A stretch of 64,000 bases of DNA, taken from Cyclobacteriaceae bacterium (GTDB taxonomy: Bacteria; Bacteroidota; Bacteroidia; Cytophagales; Cyclobacteriaceae). Location of the stretch: the NCBI GenBank assembly GCA_016787755.1, contig JAEUUA010000026.1:124001-188000 (forward strand), in the 5' to 3' direction. The translations under genes were made by a program, and so were the position numbers. A model generated the notes under the pieces. It was not told the origin of the DNA. It saw only the letters and a list, made by a program, of their open reading frames with translations, and searched no databases. Below are positions 27,395-35,179 of this stretch, one piece after another. Every line of letters begins with the position of its first letter. Positions within the stretch are counted from its first letter, which is position 1.

Positions 27395-28357
27395 GTGAAA
27401 GAAATAAAAATCATTGAGGTGAAGTCCGAAATCGGTGCCGGTACACGCGGTGCAAGTTTGGGCGTAGAAGCCATGAAGATTGCCAGCCTTGATTTAAAGT
27501 CTGACCTATTCCGAAAATTTGATTCCATTGAAGTTGAAAATGTAAACGAACTTCTGTTTGACGGTGCCGAACATGCTTATGCCAAATTTATTGACGGTAC
27601 ATTAATCATGGAGGAACGTGTATGCCTGGAAGTATACGAACAACTTTTTGATGATTTCTTTCCGTTGATTATGGCCGGAGACCATTCTACTGCATACGGA
27701 ACAATAGCAGGAATAAAAAAAGCATTTCCTAAAAAAAGACTGGGCGTTATTTGGATTGATGCCCATGCGGATTTACATACGCCCTTTACCACTCCATCGG
27801 GTAATATGCATGGCATGCCTGTAGCCATGGCCTGCGGGTTCGATAATTTTGAATGCAAGGTAAATGACCCGCGTGGTGAAACATTGGATTATTGGGAGCA
27901 AATAAAAAATGTAGGGATGCCCGGTCCAAAAATTAATCCTGAAGATCTAGTTTACATAGCCGTACGCGATTTGGAGAAGGCAGAGAATTATTTGCTTAAT
28001 AAATACAATATCAACTTTATTGAAGTGGAGGATGTGCGAAAATCCGGAGCAGAACAGGTAGCAAAAAATGCGCTGAAGATGCTAGATCATTGTGATCTGA
28101 TATATGTTTCCTTTGATGTGGATAGTATAGATAGTCGGTTCTCAACGGGAACTGGTACGCCCGTACCGAATGGGATAACCGTTGAAGAAGCCAAAACGTT
28201 GAATGCTGAACTCTGCAAGCACCCAAGTGTGTGTGCCTGGGAAATTGTAGAAGTTAACCCAACCCTGGATACGGAGAACAGAATGGCAGAAAGCGCTTTC
28301 GAAATTATGGAGGCCTCTGCCAAATCAATTATGGCAAGGCCGGTAATGGCAGAGTAG
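27395..28357 (+). CDS. rocF: Arginase family protein
   Basis: Manganese ureohydrolase of 320 residues. All metal-site motifs are present: MAGDHST, WIDAHADLHT and SFDVDSIDS. The loop SGNMHGMP is typical of arginase; agmatinases have a different loop here. The likely reaction is arginine to ornithine plus urea. The N-terminal GAGTRGASLG also fits arginase. Start is GTG at 27395; no ATG lies at a better position. Beside arginine decarboxylase, it would supply ornithine from the same amino acid. Confidence 0.87.
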   Translation: MKEIKIIEVKSEIGAGTRGASLGVEAMKIASLDLKSDLFRKFDSIEVENVNELLFDGAEHAYAKFIDGTLIMEERVCLEVYEQLFDDFFPLIMAGDHSTAYGTIAGIKKAFPKKRLGVIWIDAHADLHTPFTTPSGNMHGMPVAMACGFDNFECKVNDPRGETLDYWEQIKNVGMPGPKINPEDLVYIAVRDLEKAENYLLNKYNINFIEVEDVRKSGAEQVAKNALKMLDHCDLIYVSFDVDSIDSRFSTGTGTPVPNGITVEEAKTLNAELCKHPSVCAWEIVEVNPTLDTENRMAESAFEIMEASAKSIMARPVMAE

Positions 28358-28360
28358 AAT

Positions 28361-28391
28361 TTTGGATTCTTTCTTTTACTAATTAATTTTA
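28361..28391 (+). promoter_or_regulatory. Bacteroidota-type promoter
   Basis: TTTG, a 19-base spacer and TAATTTTA match TTTG-N19-TAnnTTTG except for the last base. It lies 31 bases before the ATG at 28423. Confidence 0.55.
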
Positions 28392-28422
28392 GTTACCGCA
28401 TCATGCGGCTTAACCTTCCTGC

Positions 28423-29115
28423 ATGAATCTGGATAAACGCTCTCTTTTCATTTCGGCTTGTTTTGTGGCTTCCATTGCACTTGGTTTTGTGCTGATCCCT
28501 GAGTCGAGCATAAAGGGTCAACTCGTGTTTATTATCTCGTTTGCAGTTGGCATTCTCTTGTTTTGGTTTACACGACCAAAAATTTCAGCACAAGAAAAGG
28601 AAATCAGGACAAAGATAGACCAACTGAAAAGTAAAGGCCAGGATTTGGCGCTTGAGCACGAGGCAGATTTTAACGAGCAAGACCTGAAGGAACTATACTC
28701 CCGCAAGCGTCTCCTCATTTTTAGTTACATTGGAGGAACCCTGCTGGTTAGTGCAATTCTTATAATTACCATTCAATTTATCAAGACCATCGAGAATAAG
28801 ATATTTTGGCAAAGCATTGTGTTAGTTGTGGTAATGGGTGGATTGAGTTGGCTGTTCTTTCGTGATATTCAGAAATTGGAGTATCATATCCGCACAGGGA
28901 AGAAAACAATTGTGCGTGGCATTATAACAAACAAGAGAATTGAAGGCGATGAAACCAATACTTACTTTTTAGAGATCGACTCGCTGTCGGTGTACGTAAA
29001 GAAAAAAATTTACGATAAGTATAAAGTTGGCGATGGAATAGAGATACATATTTTTAAACCTCGCCATAACATGCTTCTCTATGAGGCCAAAATAGAATCC
29101 ATGAATCTCACATAA
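28423..29115 (+). CDS. Hypothetical membrane protein
   Basis: 230-residue protein with two pairs of transmembrane helices (about residues 7-25, 30-48, 93-115 and 126-146). A cytoplasmic helical linker (EKEIRTKIDQLKSKG) separates the pairs. The soluble C-terminal domain (about 160-230) is beta-rich, with VRGIITNKRIEGDE and KYKVGDGIEIHIFKPRHN, suggesting a small OB- or NfeD-like barrel. I cannot name a family. Its own promoter matches well. Confidence 0.7.
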   Translation: MNLDKRSLFISACFVASIALGFVLIPESSIKGQLVFIISFAVGILLFWFTRPKISAQEKEIRTKIDQLKSKGQDLALEHEADFNEQDLKELYSRKRLLIFSYIGGTLLVSAILIITIQFIKTIENKIFWQSIVLVVVMGGLSWLFFRDIQKLEYHIRTGKKTIVRGIITNKRIEGDETNTYFLEIDSLSVYVKKKIYDKYKVGDGIEIHIFKPRHNMLLYEAKIESMNLT

Positions 29116-29120
29116 GATTC

Positions 29121-29789
29121 TTAGTTGCTCTCCGCAAGCTTCGTCAACGCCTTTATCGTACTCATCAAATTACTTCGAATCACCGGGTCCGTAAACATGC
29201 GTGGAATACTACTCGGCATAGAAAGAATACGATACGTTACCTTCACCTTCTTTGGCGTTAGTTGTTCTATTCTCCAACTTCCGGCCAACTCCATCCGGGT
29301 AACTCCTTTTTTTACCGGAGAGAGCTTCGGATTGACAACCGATTCAAATCGAATGTATAACTCTTTACCTGGAATTGCCTCTTCAATCTCATACCGTAAA
29401 AAGTGATCTTGGTCGCTCACAGGCCAGGGAATGTCGTGGTAGGAATATTCAAACCAATAAGAGGTGTCGGCTTGAGGGTGCACTTTAAATTCAGATACGT
29501 GTTTTTGCCAAATTTGAATTTTGGATTCATCTTTTAGGATAGAAAGTATTTCATACATCGAAGCTTCGATCAAAAATTCACCCTTTACTTCACGTGCTTT
29601 TACAGCAGGCACCTTACCGGGAAAGGTAATCCAACGTTCATATACAAAAATGGGTGAGTCTTCTTTTACCAAATCAAATTTTTCAACTTTTGAACTTTGC
29701 CCATACGATGAGCCAACAAAAGAAATAGCAAATAGTAAAGAGAGGTGAAGACTTTGCACTGGAACAAATGGGAACAAACTCATACGCAT
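29121..29789 (-). CDS. START-domain protein, exported (paralogue 1)
   Basis: 222-residue protein with an N-terminal hydrophobic signal (LHLSLLFAISFVGSSYGQ) followed by a START-like lipid-binding domain. Diagnostic stretches are VYERWITFPGK, VKAREVKGEF, WFEYSYHDIPWPVSDQDHF and the C-terminal PRMFTDPVIRSNLMSTIKAL. A close paralogue lies at 32265-32888 in the same orientation, beyond the M13 peptidase gene. START domains carry a single hydrophobic ligand; the ligand here is unknown. Stops five bases from the end of the converging upstream gene. Confidence 0.82.
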   Translation of the reverse strand: MRMSLFPFVPVQSLHLSLLFAISFVGSSYGQSSKVEKFDLVKEDSPIFVYERWITFPGKVPAVKAREVKGEFLIEASMYEILSILKDESKIQIWQKHVSEFKVHPQADTSYWFEYSYHDIPWPVSDQDHFLRYEIEEAIPGKELYIRFESVVNPKLSPVKKGVTRMELAGSWRIEQLTPKKVKVTYRILSMPSSIPRMFTDPVIRSNLMSTIKALTKLAESN

Positions 29790-29983
29790 TCAAAGATAAC
29801 CTACTTTGTTTTCATGACAACCAACTAAAGCTAAACCCCTACCAATTAAAGTTTTTATAACGTTAATTCCGATTTTATGGTATCTCTCTGAAAATCATAG
29901 TGTGGCGTATCATATTATAACCGCACATAAAGGGATATTTTACCGCTCACACATTGAAGAACAAATTCCGACTAATTCATTCC

Positions 29984-29991
29984 TACTTTTG
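29984..29991 (+). promoter_or_regulatory. Candidate -7 box of the M13 peptidase gene (TACTTTTG)
   Basis: Exact TAnnTTTG match 49 bases upstream of the ATG at 30041. A -33 element at the canonical spacing is not evident. Confidence 0.4.
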
Positions 29992-30040
29992 AAAAATAGC
30001 ATCTGCGCTTTTACATCAGATCATTACGAAATCATAAACC

Positions 30041-32059
30041 ATGAAAAAACTCTTTTACCTATCTCTGGCCTTACTAACCGCAGGCGCCTGTAAACAGAAA
30101 TCCGATACCGATGTAAAACATGTAGTTGTTACAGGAATCGATTTCACAAAAAAACCAGGGGATGATTTTTTTACATTCGCCAACGGCATCTGGTATGATA
30201 CTGCTCAAATACCCGCCAGCCAAACCGGAGTAGGCTCTTATTCATTTATGAATTACCCGCAGCGCATTCGCCTGCAGGCAATTTTGGATAGTGTTTCGAG
30301 CGCCAGCAACGCTGCAGGAAGCATTGAGCAAAAGGTAGGCGACTTCTATGCGTCAGGGCTGGATACAGAGGCTATCAACAAACGTGGTTACGAACCGATT
30401 AAACCCATACTCACTCGTATTGATGCCATCACCAAAGTGCCTTCGTTAATGAAGTTTGTGGCCGAAGCGCAAAAGACAGGCAATGGTTCTATCATTGGGT
30501 TCCGGGTAGGCCCCGATGCCCAACACAGTTCAGTGAATATTGTATCGCTATCACAAACCGGAATTGGATTGCCCGAGCGAGATTATTATTTCAGAACAGA
30601 TTCTTCAACAGTAGCGATACAGGCAGCGTATAAAAAATACACCGCCACCTTATTTGAATTAACCGGCACCGATGCTGCCACCGCTGCAAAAAATGCTGAA
30701 GTAGTTTATGGAATAGAAAAACAAATAGCTTCCTCGCACAAGACGAATATCGAGCGCAGAAATGTAAAAGCTAACTACAATAAATTAGCCGTTTCCGATA
30801 TCGCGAAAAAACAACCTAACATTGGCTGGCCTACTTTGTTGAGTGACTTGGGTGCCAGGGTGGATTCCGTAAATATGCAACAACCTGCTTATTACGCTAA
30901 GTTGAATACTATGCTCAAGTCCGTTTCGATTACTGATTGGAAAATTTACCTGAAAGCTAAATCGATCAGCACGTTTGCAAACTTTTTGAGTAAGCCTTTT
31001 TCGGATGCCACTTTTGCCTATGCAAAAATTTTAACCGGGCAGGCCGTGCAAAAACCACGGGCAGAAGAAATTACCGAAGCAGTAGACCGTTCTTTAGGCC
31101 ATGCACTCGCGCAACTTTATGTGAAAAAATATTTTCCGGAGGAAGCGAAGAAACGGATGCGCGTGTTGGTAGACAATCTGAAAAAAGCATTTGAAACGCG
31201 CATTACTAAGTTGGAGTGGATGAGTGATTCCACGAAAACAAAAGCGAAAGAAAAGTTATATGCCTTCACGGAAAAAATTGGGTACCCGGATAAGTGGAGA
31301 GATTACTCCAATGTAGAAGTGAAGCGAGACACGTATTTTGAAAATCGGTTGTCTGCCAACAAGAATGATTATAGCTACATGCTTGGCAAGATAGGTCAAC
31401 CGGTTGATCGCACGGAATGGGGCACTACGCCACCCACGGTAACAGCGTACAACAACCCTCCATTAAATGAGATCGTTTTTCCTGCCGGGATTTTGCAACC
31501 ACCCTATTTTGATTTGTATGCGGATGATGCACTCAACTATGGCGGCATTGGTATGGTGATTGGCCACGAGATCACACACTCGTTTGACGACCAGGGTGCG
31601 CAGTATAATAAAGTGGGTAACGTAACAAACTGGTGGACGAAAGATGACTATGAAAAATTCAAAGCCCGCACGCAGCAGGTGATTGATCAATATAATTCGT
31701 TTACCGTGCTTGATTCTGTGCCTATAAAAGGCGCCTTAACGGTGGGTGAAAACACAGCCGACATTGCCGGGGTTGCTATTGCCTATGATGCTTTTAAATT
31801 GACCGAGCAAGTAAAAGATACCACGAAACTGGATGGCTTTACACCTGATCAACGTTTCTTCATCTCGATCGCAAGAATATGGCGCGTAAAAACAACCGAT
31901 CAATATTTACGCATGTATGTAAACACTAATCCCCATTCACCGCCCCAGTGGCGCGTGAACGGACCGTTGATGAACTTCACTCCCTTCTACAATGCATTTA
32001 ATGTGCAGCCGGGAGATAAAATGTACAAACCCGAAAACGAACGGATTGTAGTTTGGTAA
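30041..32059 (+). CDS. M13 family (neprilysin/PepO-like) zinc metallopeptidase, lipoprotein
   Basis: 672-residue endopeptidase. The N-terminus (LSLALLTAGAC) looks like a lipoprotein signal with Cys17, so it should act in the periplasm or on the outer membrane. The zinc site is complete: GHEITHSFDD (His509, Glu510, His513) and GENTADIAG (Glu570). The conserved M13 C-terminal pattern RVNGPLMNFTPFYNAF is also present. M13 enzymes cleave small peptides. It is flanked on both sides by START-domain paralogues on the opposite strand. Confidence 0.95.
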   Translation: MKKLFYLSLALLTAGACKQKSDTDVKHVVVTGIDFTKKPGDDFFTFANGIWYDTAQIPASQTGVGSYSFMNYPQRIRLQAILDSVSSASNAAGSIEQKVGDFYASGLDTEAINKRGYEPIKPILTRIDAITKVPSLMKFVAEAQKTGNGSIIGFRVGPDAQHSSVNIVSLSQTGIGLPERDYYFRTDSSTVAIQAAYKKYTATLFELTGTDAATAAKNAEVVYGIEKQIASSHKTNIERRNVKANYNKLAVSDIAKKQPNIGWPTLLSDLGARVDSVNMQQPAYYAKLNTMLKSVSITDWKIYLKAKSISTFANFLSKPFSDATFAYAKILTGQAVQKPRAEEITEAVDRSLGHALAQLYVKKYFPEEAKKRMRVLVDNLKKAFETRITKLEWMSDSTKTKAKEKLYAFTEKIGYPDKWRDYSNVEVKRDTYFENRLSANKNDYSYMLGKIGQPVDRTEWGTTPPTVTAYNNPPLNEIVFPAGILQPPYFDLYADDALNYGGIGMVIGHEITHSFDDQGAQYNKVGNVTNWWTKDDYEKFKARTQQVIDQYNSFTVLDSVPIKGALTVGENTADIAGVAIAYDAFKLTEQVKDTTKLDGFTPDQRFFISIARIWRVKTTDQYLRMYVNTNPHSPPQWRVNGPLMNFTPFYNAFNVQPGDKMYKPENERIVVW

Positions 32060-32079
32060 ATTTGATTGAATAAAAATTG

Positions 32080-32117
32080 AAAGCCCACGGAGTAAACCTC
32101 GTGGAGCTTTTGTTTTG
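32080..32117 (+). terminator. Rho-independent terminator after the M13 peptidase gene
   Basis: AAAGCCCACGGAG and CTCGTGGAGCTTT pair with two small bulges around TAAAC, followed by TTTTG TTTTG. It begins about 20 bases after the stop codon. Confidence 0.65.
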
Positions 32118-32139
32118 ATTGTTTTGTCCTACTGTTTTG

Positions 32140-32215
32140 GCGTCAAGTATTTCTACCTGACGCTTTTAAACCTTGCAGAGTATAGAATTGTCAGGTTGGA
32201 AGACCAGACAGCAAT
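32140..32215 (+). repeat. Two-hairpin repeat element, copy 1
   Basis: First hairpin: GCGTCA.GTA-TTTC-TAC.TGACGC (32140-32163). Second: TGTCAGG, a GGAA-containing loop, then ACCAGACA (32189-32210), followed by GCAAT. The same order of hairpins, with similar spacing and linker, recurs at 32949-33020, on the other side of the second START gene. Confidence 0.65.
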
Positions 32216-32264
32216 GGAAAAGACCTTACTGCATTGGAATGTCCATAATCGCAAGAACGAATTA

Positions 32265-32888
32265 TTATTTTTCGGCCACTTCAATTAAGTTGTTGATGAT
32301 ACTCATTAAATTATTCCGCACGATAGGGTCGGTAATAAAACGTGGGTAACCTGAGGGTTTGGTTACTATGGTATATATAACTTGAGTCTTACCATTCGAA
32401 AGTTTTTCAAACTGCCATTGGCCAATTGTCGGCTTGCGATCAACATTCTTATTTAAGGGAGCCAATCTTTCATCTAACGAATCTTGAAATGAAAGCACCA
32501 TGAGATTGTCCGTCCGTTTTCTTAATGTGTATTTCAACAGATAGTCCTGATTATTGAGGGGCCAAGGCATTTTATATAAGGCATACGTATGCCAGATGGA
32601 ATCACTACCTGGAATGTACTGGTATTTAATAAGGTTCGTTTGCCATTCCTTAATTTTTGTTTCATCAACCACCGTTGTAAGTATTTTATCCATGGAAGCA
32701 AAAGTCTCAAAAACACCCTGTATTTGCCTGGCTTTTACATTGGTGTCCGGAAAGAATATCCATCGCTCATAGAGCGTGATTTTCTCGTTTTTCAGTACGA
32801 TTCCGTATTCTTCACTAGTTGATTGTCCGTGGACAAATACATGGGAGCATACTAGCGTAATAAGTAAGAAAAACTTTTTGGATAACAT
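32265..32888 (-). CDS. START-domain protein, exported (paralogue 2)
   Basis: 207-residue paralogue of the protein at 29121-29789. It has a signal peptide (FFLLITLVCSHVFVHGQ) and the same landmarks: LYERWIFFPDTNVKARQIQG, MPWPLNNQDYLLKYTL and PRFITDPIVRNNLMSIINNL. Corresponding positions line up throughout, so the two arose by duplication. Bound ligand unknown. The gene is bracketed by two copies of a two-hairpin repeat, perhaps reflecting how this segment moved. Confidence 0.82.
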   Translation of the reverse strand: MLSKKFFLLITLVCSHVFVHGQSTSEEYGIVLKNEKITLYERWIFFPDTNVKARQIQGVFETFASMDKILTTVVDETKIKEWQTNLIKYQYIPGSDSIWHTYALYKMPWPLNNQDYLLKYTLRKRTDNLMVLSFQDSLDERLAPLNKNVDRKPTIGQWQFEKLSNGKTQVIYTIVTKPSGYPRFITDPIVRNNLMSIINNLIEVAEK

Positions 32889-32948
32889 TATCTTAATGAT
32901 AGCATTTTCCCGCCAGTTACCCGCAATAGACGTTTGTCAAATTTTTTT

Positions 32949-33020
32949 GCGTAAGTATTCTGCCTGACGCACCTGCGCCTAAATAGTTAGAACTGTCAAG
33001 TCGGAAGACTTGACAGCAAT
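32949..33020 (+). repeat. Two-hairpin repeat element, copy 2
   Basis: Imperfect GCGT...TGACGC hairpin (32949-32970), then a perfect 10-bp stem CTGTCAAGTC-GGAA-GACTTGACAG (32993-33016) and CAAT. It matches copy 1 in order, spacing and flanks (TTAGAA before and CAGCAAT after the second hairpin). Confidence 0.7.
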
Positions 33021-33056
33021 TAGAATTCGGTGATATAACTTGACACTCTTTGATTG

Positions 33057-33785
33057 TCAGTCACCAGCAAAGTAAAGTCCTTCAATAACTCTGTCAGAAA
33101 AACCTTCGAGCCTTAACCAACCAACTAGTCCAAATTCAGTTTTAACAAGAAAATTCAAATCCATTTCAAAGTCTCTAGTTGTCGACTCAGCTAATAATAT
33201 TTCAACTTGATAGCCTTTAGGAATTTGAGCTACTATTCCGTCACCAATTTTGTCATTGTATAAAGTAACGTCTCTTAGAGCTTTTCCTTTTAGTCCCACA
33301 AAATTGTATGGCTGTTTTATTTCGGTGATTGAATCTGTTTGAACCTGAAATTTTCGTCTTCGATCGTACATGTTATTGACATGACCTGATGTATATACTG
33401 TTCCCGAGTTGTTGATATAAAATTCTATACAAGAAAAACGTCCTATTATTTTGTCTGATTTTGTTGAAATAACAAATCCTGGATCATCACTCATTCCTGG
33501 AGAATAAATGATGTTAACGCTGTCGTTGACATTCTCTATTTTAAATTTTGCAACTAAAACCCATTCTGCTAATACTATGTCTTTATCACAATGTAGGGGG
33601 TCATTTTTGCTCAACAGATAACAAGGCTTATTAATTAGTCGAGAGGACTTTTTATCGTATCCGAAAATAACATTAAATGTTTTGTCAATAGAAACTTTTG
33701 TCAAGTATGGAAATAAAGTTTTATCCTGTCCACAGAGCCTCATCGTGTTTGTTAATAGTATTAAAATAAAAAGTCCAGTCCTCAT
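33057..33785 (-). CDS. Exported hypothetical protein with SH3-like C-terminal domain
   Basis: 242-residue protein starting at ATG 33785 (MRTGLFILILLTNTMRLCGQ), which gives a clean signal peptide. An open frame extends 80 codons upstream, but that part reads through a structured RNA element and simple repeats and is not protein-like. The C-terminal segment (about 175-240: VTLYNDKIGDGIVAQIPKG and LVKTEFGLVGWLRLEG) has the spacing of a bacterial SH3-like domain. Overall function not recognised. Possibly controlled by the structured element on the opposite strand just upstream. Confidence 0.7.
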   Translation of the reverse strand: MRTGLFILILLTNTMRLCGQDKTLFPYLTKVSIDKTFNVIFGYDKKSSRLINKPCYLLSKNDPLHCDKDIVLAEWVLVAKFKIENVNDSVNIIYSPGMSDDPGFVISTKSDKIIGRFSCIEFYINNSGTVYTSGHVNNMYDRRRKFQVQTDSITEIKQPYNFVGLKGKALRDVTLYNDKIGDGIVAQIPKGYQVEILLAESTTRDFEMDLNFLVKTEFGLVGWLRLEGFSDRVIEGLYFAGD

Positions 33786-33849
33786 TCTTAAATCTTTTAC
33801 TTCCCAGCGAATTCTGGTAACACGAATATAATCACCGTCACTCTCTTTT

Positions 33850-33966
33850 CGGAGCCCTCGCGCGGCAGGGATAGTAGCGGAAATCCTTTTTGCTGAATGA
33901 TCCCGATAGCGATCAGGAGTGTGAAGGGCAAAAAGATTGCAGCGAATAGCCCGCCCGGCCGCCCTC
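33850..33966 (+). ncRNA. Structured RNA element, Flavo-1-like
   Basis: About 117 bases that fold as one long symmetric stem. CTTTTTGC pairs perfectly with GCAAAAAG. Outside them the two purine-rich internal-loop strands AGTAGCGGAAATC and GATTGCAGCGAATA face each other, and GGG/CCC pairs close the base. Inside sits a small CCCGAT-AGCG-ATCAGG hairpin. The pattern resembles the Flavo-1 RNA motif of Bacteroidota, a multicopy element of unknown function. I name it from memory and have not run a covariance model. The strand is inferred from that resemblance. Confidence 0.55.
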
Positions 33967-33975
33967 AAAAAAATA

Positions 33976-34064
33976 CAAGTAGGCAGGTGGCAGTTGACAA
34001 TAGGCAGGAAAGTAAAATATTTCACCTTGCTTACTGCATGTAGCCTCCTGCTTACTATTGGGAA
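33976..34064. repeat. Degenerate heptamer repeat with inverted second half
   Basis: 7-base units GCAGGTG, GCAGTTG, ACAATAG and GCAGGAA (33983-34010), then after a short gap a similar series in the opposite sense (CTTACTG, CATGTAG, CCTCCTG, CTTACTA). Lies between the structured RNA and the promoter of the deoxyhypusine-synthase homologue. Confidence 0.5.
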
Positions 34065-34071
34065 AACACCC

Positions 34072-34101
34072 TTGAAACCTTAAAGGGTTTGCGTATTTTC
34101 G
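34072..34101 (+). promoter_or_regulatory. Bacteroidota-type promoter of the deoxyhypusine-synthase homologue
   Basis: TTG, a 19-base spacer and TATTTTCG (one mismatch to TAnnTTTG), 22 bases upstream of the ATG at 34123. Confidence 0.5.
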
Positions 34102-34122
34102 CACCAAAATTCACGCACAATC

Positions 34123-35100
34123 ATGAGCCAAAACAGACCGATCTCAAACTTTATTGAAAAGAATTACCTCCATTTTAATGCAGCCGCGCTGGTAGATGCT
34201 GCGAAAGGGTATAAAAAACATATTGCGGAAGGCAAAAAAATGTTGGTATCGCTGGCAGGTGCCATGAGCACAGGCGAACTCGGCATCAGCTTCGCGGAAA
34301 TGATTCGACAGGATAAAGTGCATATCATTTCATGCACGGGTGCCAACCTGGAAGAAGACATTATGAATTTGGTGGCCCACTCACATTACAAGCGCATTCC
34401 AAATTATCGCGACCTAACACCTGAACAAGAATGGGAATTGTTAGGCAATCATTTGAATCGTGTAACGGATACGTGTATTCCGGAAGAGGAAGCGTTCCGT
34501 AGATTGCAATCGCACTTATTTAAAGTGTGGAAAGATGCCGAGGATAATGGTGAGCGCTTGTTTCCGCATGAGTTTATGTTTCGCATGATTAACAGTGGCG
34601 ACTTAAAACAATATTACGAGATTGATCCAAAAAATAGCTGGATGATCGCTGCAGCAGAACGCAACATGCCCATGGTTGTACCGGGCTGGGAAGACAGCAC
34701 GATGGGAAATATTTTTGCTTCGTATTGCTTAACGGGTGAATTGAAAGCAAGCACTATGAAAAGCGGAATTGAATACATGGTTTGGCTAGCCGATTGGTAT
34801 ACCAACAATGCGGGTGAGCATGGGATTGGGTTCTTTCAAATTGGTGGTGGCATTGCAGGTGACTTTCCGATTTGCGTAGTACCGATGTTGCATCAGGATT
34901 TAGGGCGCGATGGCGTGCCGTTCTGGAGTTACTTCTGCCAAATCAGCGATAGCACAACAAGTTATGGTTCGTATTCTGGTGCCGTGCCTAATGAAAAAAT
35001 TACGTGGGGCAAATTAAGTATTGAAACCCCTAAGTTTATTGTGGAGAGCGATGCTACGATTGTGGCGCCTTTGATATTTGCTTATATACTCGACATGTAA
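34123..35100 (+). CDS. Deoxyhypusine synthase family protein
   Basis: 325-residue homologue of deoxyhypusine synthase, which in eukaryotes and archaea moves the aminobutyl group of spermidine to eIF5A. Bacteria lack eIF5A, and some bacterial members act as homospermidine synthases or on other amines. The catalytic lysine is retained: Lys297 in ITWGKLS, matching the WGK of the eukaryotic enzyme. NAD-binding segments are also recognisable (LAGAMSTGELG and HIISCTGANLEEDI). Arginine decarboxylase and arginase lie 7-8 kb upstream, which supports a role in polyamine metabolism; the substrate is not shown. Confidence 0.88.
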   Translation: MSQNRPISNFIEKNYLHFNAAALVDAAKGYKKHIAEGKKMLVSLAGAMSTGELGISFAEMIRQDKVHIISCTGANLEEDIMNLVAHSHYKRIPNYRDLTPEQEWELLGNHLNRVTDTCIPEEEAFRRLQSHLFKVWKDAEDNGERLFPHEFMFRMINSGDLKQYYEIDPKNSWMIAAAERNMPMVVPGWEDSTMGNIFASYCLTGELKASTMKSGIEYMVWLADWYTNNAGEHGIGFFQIGGGIAGDFPICVVPMLHQDLGRDGVPFWSYFCQISDSTTSYGSYSGAVPNEKITWGKLSIETPKFIVESDATIVAPLIFAYILDM

Positions 35101-35102
35101 TT

Positions 35103-35173
35103 ATTAGACGTGAGATATTAGTAGTAAGACATTAGAAGTTACGTCTTGCTACTAATATCTTACTACTAACGTC
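35103..35173 (+). repeat. Heptamer-type repeat forming an 18-bp hairpin
   Basis: AGATATTAGTAGTAAGAC (35113-35130) pairs with GTCTTGCTACTAATATCT (35143-35160), 17 Watson-Crick pairs plus one G-U. The strand reads in 7-base steps (TTAGACG, TGAGATA, TTAGTAG, TAAGACA, TTAGAAG). It starts just after the preceding stop codon and ends seven bases before the argS ATG, so it could act as terminator, attenuator or translation block. Confidence 0.7.
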
Positions 35174-35179
35174 TCTCAT

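Noticed and set aside
33786..34025. 80-codon N-terminal extension of the minus-strand gene ending at 33057
   Set aside because: It reads through the structured RNA and repeat DNA; the ATG at 33785 gives a clean signal peptide.
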